DNA of 47,615 bases from Planctomycetaceae bacterium. Its GTDB lineage: Bacteria > Planctomycetota > Planctomycetia > Pirellulales > Pirellulaceae. The position numbers were made by a program, and so were the translations under genes. The notes under the pieces were generated by a model, which had not been told where the DNA came from, did not search any database, and saw only the letters and a list, made by a program, of their open reading frames with translations. Within the stretch, counting starts at the first letter, position 1. Every line of letters begins with the position of its first letter. Location: NCBI GenBank assembly GCA_002726245.1, contig PBSM01000229.1, positions 1-47,615 on the forward strand, read 5' to 3'. This document shows, piece by piece, positions 1 through 8,388 of this stretch.

Positions 1-897
1 AATGAAATACCTCACCTTCCACAAGTAGAAACCCCGAAACCGATCTACTCGAATTTACAGAATGAGTGTTGCTTTATCGAAGGACTCTGGAGTCAGTTTC
101 GATCCGATATGGTCCGACAACAAGCTCTCATCACTGTCGCTGGTGTTGGCGAACTCTGCGCTGATGTTTTCTGGCAGCTTGCGAATAGCACCGAGTTCAT
201 CGCCGTGTTCACGCGGGCAACTCCAAGTCACGGCTGGGTCGTACCTAACCGTGAGATCCCAACGTTGCAGTCAGTAAGCACAAAAGCTCTCACCGAAACC
301 AAAATGGTGATTACCGCTAACCTGAAGATCAGCGACTGGGGTGATCGTGGGCTAGACAAAATCGTGCACACGTTTTGCGAGTACGTTCAAGCTGCTATCC
401 ATCATCAAGATGCCAACCGGACCGAAGAGGCGCTGCTGCACACAGTGTTTGGACTTGATTTGCTACTCGGCGGAGCGAAAGACGACGCGTTGACCAAAGT
501 CCTTGCAGAGCGTGTTGGCTACCTTGCAGCAATTCCGCTTGGTGTAGATGCACAGGAAACGATCAAATTCGTTCGGGATACGTACGACCTGAGAAGCGGA
601 TATGCTCACCGGGGTGAACGCGGCACACTGGGTGCCATCGCCACTCGCTACGAGCGACTCAGCGAGATTGCAAATGTCGTCGTGTCGTTAGCGTGCTGGG
701 CAAGGCAGCAACCGTGGTGCCAGGATCGCGACAGTTGGATACGTCGAATTGACCTGCTGAGGGCTCTCCACGACGCCTCAGATCCAACTGAGGATGTCTC
801 GCAACAACTCGGACTTCACGCCATTAGACGTCCTGCAACGGGTAGAGGTTTTAGGATTGTCTGGGATGACGAAGCGACCTCCAATGTGGCGGATTGA
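1..897 (+). CDS. Apea/HEPN-like domain protein, C-terminal part (5' end outside window)
   Basis: The frame is open from the first base of the window to a TGA at 895-897, so the gene starts upstream; the first internal ATG (109) is not a convincing start because the frame reads through before it. About 298 residues are visible. Around residues 190-206 the sequence reads DTYDLRSGYAHRGER, which resembles the R-x4-H signature (R198, H203 in window numbering) of Apea-like HEPN domains. Family knowledge: HEPN domains are alpha-helical and often RNA-binding or RNase modules in stress and defence proteins. Whether this one is catalytic is unknown, and no partner gene is visible. No signal peptide or membrane segment is seen in the visible part. 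The fold call is moderate; the function is unassigned. Confidence 0.55.
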   Translation, partial: NEIPHLPQVETPKPIYSNLQNECCFIEGLWSQFRSDMVRQQALITVAGVGELCADVFWQLANSTEFIAVFTRATPSHGWVVPNREIPTLQSVSTKALTETKMVITANLKISDWGDRGLDKIVHTFCEYVQAAIHHQDANRTEEALLHTVFGLDLLLGGAKDDALTKVLAERVGYLAAIPLGVDAQETIKFVRDTYDLRSGYAHRGERGTLGAIATRYERLSEIANVVVSLACWARQQPWCQDRDSWIRRIDLLRALHDASDPTEDVSQQLGLHAIRRPATGRGFRIVWDDEATSNVAD

Positions 898-1457
898 GAC
901 AATAAGATTTGAGGCTCCATGACTGGTCGGATCTGGAACAATCGACACAGATCTTGGCTGGAGGGCAGATTACTGGTACCTCGCATCTTGGAGGCTACTC
1001 TGAATCGACTGGGCATATCGATCAGCGCGTTCGCATAGCGCCTCACCTACACCCAGCGATTCTAAGAGGGCGGGCTCTATACCGCTCGCGGTTGAAAGTG
1101 GCACTTTCTTCTGACGAGCGTCGGATAGGACAATCTTCTGTTACGTGGCGAGGCACGAGTCTATACCCGCCGCTCACAACCGGTAAGCCTTCTTCGACAG
1201 CTAGCAGACCGACGCAACTTGGCCGAAGTACAGCAGATGCCGGGGATTAACACCGGTTTAGCCACAGACCTGTGCTCGTGATCTCTGAGTCTGTTACAGA
1301 ACTATTACACACCAGGTTACCGGCGTCTGCTTGCTGGACCGCGGAATCTCCCAGTCGCCGGACAATCGGAGCGATCCGTGCTAGCGATACGTCCCTTCCG
1401 TCCAACGTATTCGCTAAATCCGCTAAAGGTCACACATCCCACATCACGATACGACCT
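898..1457. other. gene-poor gap, nothing recognised
   Basis: Several short open frames cross this stretch (909-1250, 1272-1670 and a 39-codon frame at 919-1038), but none has a recognisable motif, consistent codon character or a good ribosome site. No tRNA-like cloverleaf or strong terminator hairpin was recognised. It may hold the promoter of the downstream efflux module. Confidence 0.4.
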
Positions 1458-1474
1458 CAAGGAGGAACCAAGTG
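1457..1474 (+). promoter_or_regulatory. strong Shine-Dalgarno followed by GTG, out of frame with the TolC gene
   Basis: TCAAGGAGG lies at 1457-1465, seven to eight bases before a GTG at 1472. This is the best ribosome-binding site near the gene, but that GTG opens only a 33-codon proline-rich frame (VDPPPSHDPTRPPPTG...) ending near 1572. The TolC reading frame starts at ATG 1537, which is 65 bases downstream, one base short of being in frame. Either this is a short leader peptide, or one base has been lost and the real gene begins at 1472. Confidence 0.4.
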
Positions 1475-1536
1475 GACCCGCCACCTTCTCATGACCCAAC
1501 CCGCCCGCCTCCAACTGGGTCGACGAAACTCCGCCA

Positions 1537-4068
1537 ATGCCCGCCTCGACCGACCTCCGCCCAAACAGAGTAAGCCTCCTCATTGTCTGCACGCTAATCG
1601 TGATCAGCGGTTGCACGCGCGACAAGTACCGGCTGGCCGCCGATCGACAGGCCTACGACGTCATTGCTGAGCGGAATTGTGATCCCCGCTGGCACACGAC
1701 TGATTGCAGCATCGAACTGGATCCTCGCAGCCGCTACTTCGATCCGTACGATCCAGATCATTCGCCGATGCCGCAGGATGATCCGGATTCGCACGAGTAC
1801 ATGCATCGTGTCAACGGGATGAAAGGCTGGAAGCATTGGCATGACAACGGTGAGCGGTTCGAATTGGAGAACCCGGCGTGGCGGGACGCACTCGCCGAGT
1901 ACACCGAGACGACGGAGGATGGCGCGGTCAGACTCACCATCGATTCCGCCGTCCAACTCGCCTACGTGCACTCCCCGACGCATCAAAGCCAGTTAGAGAC
2001 GCTCTATCTCTCGGCATTGGATGTCACGGCCGAGCGGTTTCGGCTCGAGTCGCAGTTCTTGGGTGGCAACTTCACGTCGTTTCAGCACGATGGAGCTCTA
2101 CGGCCTGAGACCAGCGCCTTGACGGTCACAGACTCGCTCTCAATGAGCCGGCGATTCGCGACCGCCGGAACGATGCTGGTTAGCATCGCAAACTCGTTCA
2201 CGTGGGAGTTCACGCAAGGAGACTTCAACTTCGCGAGCTCGATCATCAGCGGAAGCCTTGTCCAACCGCTACTGCGCGGAGCGGGCCGGGATATTGCTCT
2301 TGAGGACCTGACGTTCGTTGAGCGGGCCCTACTCGCGAACTTGCGGTCCTACAGTCAATTTCGACAAGGCTTCTACACACAGATCGCGATCGGCGAGCTA
2401 GGCGTCGTCGGACCGCAGCGGGGCGGGCGTGGCACGAACCTCCCGATATTTCGTGGTCAAGGCGGCCTCGGCGGCTACGTCGGCCTGCTGCAGCAACTCC
2501 AACAGATACGCAATACGGAGGACAACCTGAGCCTACAACTCCGGACCTTGGCACAGCTAGAAGCCCACTTGGATGCTGGAGTGATCGACCTCGTACAGGT
2601 TGATCAGTTTCGCCAGAGTATCGAGAACGAGCGCTCCAACCTGTTGCAGAGCCGTAATAACTTGGAATTCTCCCTAGATTCCTACAAGACGGATACGCTT
2701 GGTCTTCCTCCCGACCTACTCATTGACCTGAACGATAGCCTGATTCGCCAGTTTCAACTCGTCACTCGCTCGGCGACGGCAGTCCAAGACTCGATTTCTG
2801 AGCTGCAGGACCGTGTTGGAGAGTTGCCAGAAGACATCGACATCGATTTGATCACCCAAGTCCTGATCGACGTCTTCAAGCTCGTCGATCCGGTTCGGCA
2901 GCAACTAGATGACGTGCAGGCAGACCTCGCTCTCATGGAAGAGACCGTTCCTGCTCGAGAACGAACGATGACCGAGTTGGAGAGGAAACTGTTCCAACGC
3001 GACAGAGAACAACTGCGAGCTGGGTTCGCCGACTTGGAGCTGGAATTCGAAGAGGCCAAAGCCACGTTAAAGACACTTCGCGAGGGACTATCTGAGGAAA
3101 CCAAGGATGCTACCGTTCGTGGAAACGTTGTTTGGCTGGGCGACCTTTATCGCATCGTTCAGGGTTCCATTCTGGTTCAAGCCCGTGCTCGCCTCGAAGC
3201 CGTCACCGTCGAAAGGATCAACTTGGATTCCACCGAAGCGTTTCAAATCGCGTTGCAGAACCGACTCGATTTCAAGAACGGACGGGCGGCACTGGTGGAC
3301 GATTGGCGGCAAATCGCCGTTACTGCTGATGCGCTGCAAAGCAATCTGACCGTTGCGCTCAGCGGGGACTTGAGGACATCGGGGGACAACGCGGCAAGCT
3401 TCGACGGGCGGAACTCGACGGGTCGTGCGAGTGTCACGTTCGATGCGCCTCTCACACGCCTGCTCGAACGTAACAGCTATCGGCAATCGTTGATCTTCTA
3501 TCAACGAGGCCGTCGTGACTTCATCCAGTCACGCGACTCGCTCCATCTAGGACTCCGATCGCTGCTTAGAACGCTTGAGCAGCTTCGCACCAACCTGGAG
3601 ATTCAACGGCGGGCCGTGGCGATCGCGATTCGGCGAGTCGATCTGACGCGAGCGGGTTTTTATGCGCCTGTACCACCCCCGCGGCCCGGACAACCAGCGG
3701 CCCAGTTCGGTCGGACGGCGGCTCGCGATACACTCGACGCGTTGTCTGCCTTGCGAAACACGCAGAATAACTTCCTGGCCGTGTGGCTTAACTACTATGC
3801 CGCACAAATGCGTCTGTCTCGCGAGCTCGGCATCATGGTAATCGATCAGGATGGTCAATGGCTTGACTATCCACTCCCCAGTTCTGACAACGATGGCTCG
3901 TTCGAAGGAGTCGATCCGAATGTGGAGGAATTACCCGCCCCTCCAGTAATCCCAATCGAGTGGATCGAGCTAATCGATTATCTGCCAGAAGGCAACACGC
4001 CGCCACCGGTCGCGGTCGATCAGCTTGATGTCTCCGTCGCGAGGGCTTCGGCCGAGTCGGCTAACTGA
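1537..4068 (+). CDS. TolC-family outer membrane efflux lipoprotein
   Basis: 843 residues. The N-terminus is a lipoprotein signal: a short basic region, a hydrophobic stretch (SLLIVCTLIVISGC) and a lipobox with Cys26, so the protein should be lipid-anchored in the outer membrane. The middle and C-terminal parts are rich in long heptad-like helices (about residues 315-530, and again around 560-740), as in TolC/OEP channels, which form a trimeric beta-barrel with a periplasmic coiled-coil tunnel. It is much longer than a typical TolC-like protein (about 430-500 residues), with extra sequence between the repeats and acidic/proline-rich ends. The gene leads a cluster with an adaptor and a permease, which supports a tripartite export role. 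The start is uncertain because a much stronger ribosome site lies upstream in another frame (1457-1474). Substrate unknown. Confidence 0.85.
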   Translation: MPASTDLRPNRVSLLIVCTLIVISGCTRDKYRLAADRQAYDVIAERNCDPRWHTTDCSIELDPRSRYFDPYDPDHSPMPQDDPDSHEYMHRVNGMKGWKHWHDNGERFELENPAWRDALAEYTETTEDGAVRLTIDSAVQLAYVHSPTHQSQLETLYLSALDVTAERFRLESQFLGGNFTSFQHDGALRPETSALTVTDSLSMSRRFATAGTMLVSIANSFTWEFTQGDFNFASSIISGSLVQPLLRGAGRDIALEDLTFVERALLANLRSYSQFRQGFYTQIAIGELGVVGPQRGGRGTNLPIFRGQGGLGGYVGLLQQLQQIRNTEDNLSLQLRTLAQLEAHLDAGVIDLVQVDQFRQSIENERSNLLQSRNNLEFSLDSYKTDTLGLPPDLLIDLNDSLIRQFQLVTRSATAVQDSISELQDRVGELPEDIDIDLITQVLIDVFKLVDPVRQQLDDVQADLALMEETVPARERTMTELERKLFQRDREQLRAGFADLELEFEEAKATLKTLREGLSEETKDATVRGNVVWLGDLYRIVQGSILVQARARLEAVTVERINLDSTEAFQIALQNRLDFKNGRAALVDDWRQIAVTADALQSNLTVALSGDLRTSGDNAASFDGRNSTGRASVTFDAPLTRLLERNSYRQSLIFYQRGRRDFIQSRDSLHLGLRSLLRTLEQLRTNLEIQRRAVAIAIRRVDLTRAGFYAPVPPPRPGQPAAQFGRTAARDTLDALSALRNTQNNFLAVWLNYYAAQMRLSRELGIMVIDQDGQWLDYPLPSSDNDGSFEGVDPNVEELPAPPVIPIEWIELIDYLPEGNTPPPVAVDQLDVSVARASAESAN

Positions 4069-4248
4069 CAGCGGAAGACTGCTGTGCCGTTACAATCAGA
4101 TACAATCTGTTGCTGATTTGCGGCAGAGCGCCGGCCGGTGAAAGAGTACAATGAGACTGACGCTCGGTGTCTTCGTTATTGGCACACACATGATGCCTGC
4201 TGTTGACGCCCCAAGCCGAGCGACTCAGGCTTCAAACGGAGATCCATC

Positions 4249-5967
4249 ATGTCTGTCGATGTACTCGCGGGAACGCATGCTTCCGGAAGCGAGCCCGTAT
4301 CGCAAGAGATCGAGACAAGTCGCGGTTGGTGGCGGGTCGGCGTGTTGGTTGTTCTCGCACTCGTTGCCGTGGGGACGGTGGGATCGTTCTTATCCGGCGC
4401 TACCGCGCCCGGCGAGTCGGGGGCAAAGCTAACTCACACGATCAAACGCGACAACTTGCTCGTGACCGTCACCGAGCAGGGCACACTGGAGAGTTCCGAC
4501 AACACGGAGATCAAATGCAAAGTCCGCGGTTCCAGCACCGTCTTGTGGGTGATCGAGGCAGGTACTGAAGTCAAGCCGGCCGATGAGCTAGTCAGGCTGG
4601 ATCCTTCTTCGATCGAAGACACGATCAATGAACGGAAGATTGTCTATCAAAGGGCGCTGGCGACGCATACACGATCCGAGGCCGACGTGACGGTGGCGGC
4701 AATTGCTATCGACGAGTACTTGCAAGGCACTTATCGCTCGCAGTTGAAGACGCTACAAAAGGACTTTGCCATTGCCGAGTCAAATCTACGCACGTCGAAG
4801 AATATGTTTGAACATTCGAAGCTTATGTTCAAACGCGGTTATGTGAGTGAATTGGAAGTGGAGGGAAATGAGTTCACCGTCAAACAAGCTCAACTGGAGT
4901 TGGAAGTCAAACAAACACAGATCGACGTGCTGAATGATTTCACAAAAAAGAAGGAGATGGAAACACTGCAGAGTAATTGGAAAGCCGCGCAGGCAAAACT
5001 GGCTTCCGACACGGCGGCGCTCGACTTGGAGAAAGCACGCCTTGATCGCGAGGAAGTGAGCCTTGAGAACTGTGTCATCGTGGCGGAATCGAGCGGCATG
5101 GTGATTCACCCTTCGGCCGCCGAGTGGAAAGAACGGCCAGACATCGAAGAAGGTGCGACCGTCCGCATGGATCAAGTGCTGCTGATGATCCCCGACCTGG
5201 ACAAGATGCAAGTCAAAGTCGGCATTCACGAGTCCAAGGTCGATCGTATCAAAACTGGCATGCCTGCCAGGATCGCACTTCAGGACGTCACCATCGATGG
5301 CACGGTTTTCTCTGTTGCTTCCATCACAAAGCCGGCGGGTTGGTGGACTGGAAACGTCGTCAAATACGACACGGTTATTGAGATTGACTCACCTGATGGC
5401 TTGAAGCCCGGGATGAGCGCAGAAGTTGAGGTCGTGCTGGCTGAGCACGAAGATGTACCGACGATTCCCGTAGCGGCGGTCGTGGAAACTGAAGAGGAGT
5501 ACTTCTGTTGGGTTAAGACTGCCGCAGGCCCGCAGCGGCGTTCTTTGCAGCTTGGCGATAGCAACGACCAGTTCATTGTCGTCGAAACAGGAGTGAAAGA
5601 AGGCGACGAGGTTGTACTTAATCCATTGGCCTTCCTCGAGGAGGCACAGACGGAGGCGCTGAAACCGATCGACGAAACGAAGGCTTCAAAAGGGTCCGCC
5701 AAGCCCAAATCGAAGTCGAGTGGCAAACCCAAGGCGGACAAGCCAGCAGGTGAGGCGAAGCCTGAAAAGTCGTCGTCGTCAGATTCCCCCGGCACTCAAC
5801 TTCTCAAAGTCGCCGACAAGAACAGCGATGGTGGCCTAACGATCGACGAGTATCAGGAAAAAGATCGGCCCAAGTTCGAAGAACACGATTTGAACAACGA
5901 CGGCAAAGTCGATGCAGGCGAACTTGACGTCTTGCTGAAGAAACTGCAGGCGGCCGAGGGAGAGTAG
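4249..5967 (+). CDS. HlyD/MacA-type periplasmic adaptor with C-terminal EF-hand pair
   Basis: 572 residues. A single membrane anchor lies at about residues 28-50. A lipoyl/barrel-sandwich region (about 65-125) is followed by a long coiled-coil hairpin (about 125-285) and a beta-barrel/membrane-proximal region (to about 465), the usual order for RND/MacA-type adaptors that bridge an inner-membrane permease and a TolC channel. Unusually, a Lys/Ser/Pro linker (about 470-515) leads to two canonical EF-hand loops, DKNSDGGLTIDE (523-534) and DLNNDGKVDAGE (547-558). By EF-hand chemistry these should bind Ca2+ in the periplasm; a role in gating or assembly is inference. ATG 4249 has a modest CGGAG upstream. 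It sits between the TolC gene and the permease, consistent with one export machine. Confidence 0.88.
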   Translation: MSVDVLAGTHASGSEPVSQEIETSRGWWRVGVLVVLALVAVGTVGSFLSGATAPGESGAKLTHTIKRDNLLVTVTEQGTLESSDNTEIKCKVRGSSTVLWVIEAGTEVKPADELVRLDPSSIEDTINERKIVYQRALATHTRSEADVTVAAIAIDEYLQGTYRSQLKTLQKDFAIAESNLRTSKNMFEHSKLMFKRGYVSELEVEGNEFTVKQAQLELEVKQTQIDVLNDFTKKKEMETLQSNWKAAQAKLASDTAALDLEKARLDREEVSLENCVIVAESSGMVIHPSAAEWKERPDIEEGATVRMDQVLLMIPDLDKMQVKVGIHESKVDRIKTGMPARIALQDVTIDGTVFSVASITKPAGWWTGNVVKYDTVIEIDSPDGLKPGMSAEVEVVLAEHEDVPTIPVAAVVETEEEYFCWVKTAAGPQRRSLQLGDSNDQFIVVETGVKEGDEVVLNPLAFLEEAQTEALKPIDETKASKGSAKPKSKSSGKPKADKPAGEAKPEKSSSSDSPGTQLLKVADKNSDGGLTIDEYQEKDRPKFEEHDLNNDGKVDAGELDVLLKKLQAAEGE

Positions 5968-6329
5968 CGAACGCGTGGAGAGGCTTGTTCCGGCCTACTG
6001 ACTCCGGCGGCGGTCGGCCACTTTCGTTCTACCGATGTGATGTTTGCGATTCTCGTCCCGAAGGGACGCAGTCGAATAGCCCCAGGTTTTAACCTGGGGA
6101 CCGATGCTCCCTACCGAGATTAAGTCCCGAAGGGACGATGGTAAATTGACGCCCAACGCGGCGCCGTCGTCCCTCCGGGACTCAGAGAGGTGATTTGGTA
6201 ACGTTCCCCAGACTGAAGTCTGGGGCTATTGGACTGCGTCCCTTCGGGACAATCGCTCCCGCGGACAACAAGCTCATTGGACACCGAAGTGACAACTTTT
6301 CACCTATCACTGTCTCGCCTATCAAACTC
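5968..6329. other. repeat-filled gap where an ABC ATPase gene would be expected
   Basis: Between the adaptor and the permease there is no gene, only a composite inverted-repeat element (6055-6250, listed separately) and about 80 bases of leader. In MacAB-like loci the ATPase domain is fused to, or encoded beside, the permease; no Walker A, LSGGQ or Walker B motif is present in any frame here. Confidence 0.6.
6055..6250. repeat. composite palindromic element with 30-base terminal inverted repeats
   Basis: The arms at 6055-6084 and 6221-6250 are reverse complements with one mismatch. Each contains the hairpin GTCCCGAAGGGAC or its variant and ends in a CCCCAG/CTGGGG stem (CCCCAGGTTTTAACCTGGGG on the left, CCCCAGACTGAAGTCTGGGG on the right). 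A second GTCCCGAAGGGAC hairpin lies inside near 6125. The nested stems suggest a mobile, non-coding element of the kind common between planctomycete genes; no transposase is encoded. Confidence 0.75.
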
Positions 6330-7649
6330 GTGAAAAGTACCTTTCTCCAAACCGTTGAACTTGGCTTGAAGAGCCTGCTCTTGCAGAAGATGCGAGCCGG
6401 TTTGGCCGCCTTGGGCATTTTCATCGGTACGACCACCGTCATCTGGCTGGTCGCGATGGGAGAAGGCGTCAGCTACCGGGCTCAGCAACAGATCAAGGAG
6501 CTTGGCGCAACGAACATCATCGTTCGAAGTAAGAACATCAATACTGGCAACGACGGTTCGGACGCCTCGCGAGTCAAGACGTACGGATTGCTTCGAGCCG
6601 ACTATCGGCGGATCCTTTCGAACATTCCGAGCATCGAAAACGCCGTTCCGATGCGTGAACTTCGCTTTGAACTGCGTCGTGGGAATAACGCCGCCGATGC
6701 CAAACTAGTTGGTTGCTCCGAAGACTACCGAGAGATGAACCGACTCGAAATCGCGCGCGGCCGCTGGATCACTCCGCGCGATCGGGGTGAGAACGTCGTG
6801 GTGCTCGCCGATGATACGGCCAAGCGGCTCTTTCCGTTTGAGAATCCCATCGGTCAGACGATCTGGGTGGGAAGCGAATTCTATGTCGTGATCGGACAGA
6901 CGAAACCTCGTACCGCCTCGGCTGCCATTGGAGGCAGCCTGGATTCCCGCGAGTATAACCTCGACGCCTACATATCCATGGCGACTCTGCGCGCGCGAGT
7001 CGGCGACCTGGTCATGACGCGTGCCGGCTCCGGCTTCAATTTCACGGGTGAAAAGGTGGAATTAAGCCAGATCACCGTGAAAGTCAAGAGCATCGAAGAC
7101 GTCGATGAGACGGCGGCGATTATAGAGACGTTGTTGAAGAAGTATCACGAGGAGGAAGACTACGCGGTTGTCGTGCCCAAGGAGTTGTTGGCTCAAGCAG
7201 AGCGAACGCGAGCCATGTTCAACGTGCTCTTGGTCGTCATCGCCGGAATTTCGCTGTTGGTTGGCGGCATCGGCATCATGAACATCATGTTGGCAACGGT
7301 GACCGAACGTACACGCGAGATCGGCATACGCCGCGCGCTTGGCGCGACTCGCAAGCACATTATTGAGCAGTTTCTCACCGAGACGGTTGTGTTGACAGCC
7401 GGCGGCGGGTTGTTGGGAGTTTTCTTTGGCCTCATGTGTGGTCCGCTGTTTCGTGGCTTGCGCACTGGCCTGACGGCTCTTTCGCCCGACCTCTTACCAC
7501 CAATCGTGTACACGCTCGAGCCGCGTATCGCTCCGTGGTCGGTCGCTTTGTCATTGTTCATTTCACTTGGCGTCGGATTGATATTCGGAGTCTATCCAGC
7601 ACGCCAAGCCGCCTACATGGATCCGATTGAAGCGTTGCGGCACGAATGA
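6330..7649 (+). CDS. MacB/FtsX-type ABC transporter permease
   Basis: About 439 residues from GTG 6330. The frame extends back to a TTG at 6195, but that part is translated repeat element, so I reject it. The first transmembrane segment (GLAALGIFIGTTTVIWLVAMG) is followed by a large periplasmic MacB_PCD-like domain. The C-terminal half is a typical FtsX domain: VLLVVIAGISLLVGGIGIMN, then ATVTERTREIGIRRALGATR, then two more membrane segments. Family knowledge: such permeases act as mechanotransmission parts of MacAB/LolCDE-like machines and need an ATPase partner. None is fused here and none is encoded in this window. A response regulator gene starts 37 bases after the stop. The ribosome site before GTG 6330 is weak. 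Confidence 0.85.
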   Translation: MKSTFLQTVELGLKSLLLQKMRAGLAALGIFIGTTTVIWLVAMGEGVSYRAQQQIKELGATNIIVRSKNINTGNDGSDASRVKTYGLLRADYRRILSNIPSIENAVPMRELRFELRRGNNAADAKLVGCSEDYREMNRLEIARGRWITPRDRGENVVVLADDTAKRLFPFENPIGQTIWVGSEFYVVIGQTKPRTASAAIGGSLDSREYNLDAYISMATLRARVGDLVMTRAGSGFNFTGEKVELSQITVKVKSIEDVDETAAIIETLLKKYHEEEDYAVVVPKELLAQAERTRAMFNVLLVVIAGISLLVGGIGIMNIMLATVTERTREIGIRRALGATRKHIIEQFLTETVVLTAGGGLLGVFFGLMCGPLFRGLRTGLTALSPDLLPPIVYTLEPRIAPWSVALSLFISLGVGLIFGVYPARQAAYMDPIEALRHE

Positions 7650-7686
7650 TCACGAGTCGCTTCCCGAAGAGTGAACAACGTCATCC

Positions 7687-8388
7687 ATGACACAAGAACC
7701 AGAACTACATCGACTCCTACTCGTGGAAGATGACGCGCCACTGGCGTCGATGGTGGCCGACTTTCTCACGCCACACGGTTTCCAGGTTGGAATCGAAGGC
7801 AACGGCGACACGGCAGTCGATCGGATCACGGAGGAGAATCCAGATGCGGTTGTACTCGACGTCAATCTGCCAGGACGCGATGGGTTCTCCGTCTGCCAAT
7901 TGGTGAGAGCAACCTATCGCGGCCCGATCATCATGCTAACAGCCCGCGGCGAAGAGATAGATGAAGTGCTCGGTCTCGAAGCCGGTGCGGATGACTACAT
8001 GTCAAAGCCTGTGCGACCACGCGTGTTGTTGGCAAGGTTGCGAAGCCATTTGCGTCGCTCTTCTCCCGCTGATCAGGAGAGCAAACCGATTACGGTCGGG
8101 TCGCTCGTAGTGGATGCCGCGCGAAGAAGCGTTGAGATTGATGGCACGGCGGTGGACCTGACTACAGCGGAGTTTGACTTGTTGAATCTTCTGGCAAAAC
8201 ACGCCGGCACGACTCTCAGCCGGAATGACATTCACCAGGAGATTCATGGAATGAAATACGACGGGCTCGATCGGTCGATCGACCTGCGAGTTTCTCGGCT
8301 GAGAAAGAGACTCGGCGACGATCCAACCAACCCTCAACGTATCAAGTCAGTCAGGGGAGTCGGCTACATGCTGTCGTTGGAACCATGA
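7687..8388 (+). CDS. OmpR-family response regulator (RstA-like)
   Basis: 233 residues. The receiver domain (about 8-120) has the acidic pair E14-D15-D16, the phosphoacceptor D58 in VVLDVNLPGRDG, T85 in MLTARG and K107 in YMSKP. A winged-helix DNA-binding domain follows (about 135-230), with VDLTTAEFDLLNLLAKHAG and SIDLRVSRLRKRLGDD, ending VRGVGYML. Spacing and wording resemble RstA of the RstAB system. It overlaps the kinase gene by ATGA (8385-8388), indicating translational coupling, and probably controls the adjoining efflux genes, though no binding site was identified. Confidence 0.92.
   Translation: MTQEPELHRLLLVEDDAPLASMVADFLTPHGFQVGIEGNGDTAVDRITEENPDAVVLDVNLPGRDGFSVCQLVRATYRGPIIMLTARGEEIDEVLGLEAGADDYMSKPVRPRVLLARLRSHLRRSSPADQESKPITVGSLVVDAARRSVEIDGTAVDLTTAEFDLLNLLAKHAGTTLSRNDIHQEIHGMKYDGLDRSIDLRVSRLRKRLGDDPTNPQRIKSVRGVGYMLSLEP

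Noticed and set aside
109..897. ATG 109 as a start for the first gene
   Set aside because: The frame is open from base 1 and the preceding residues look coding, so the true start is outside the window.
6195..6329. N-terminal extension of the FtsX permease from TTG 6195
   Set aside because: It translates the palindromic repeat element and would place extra residues before the first membrane segment.
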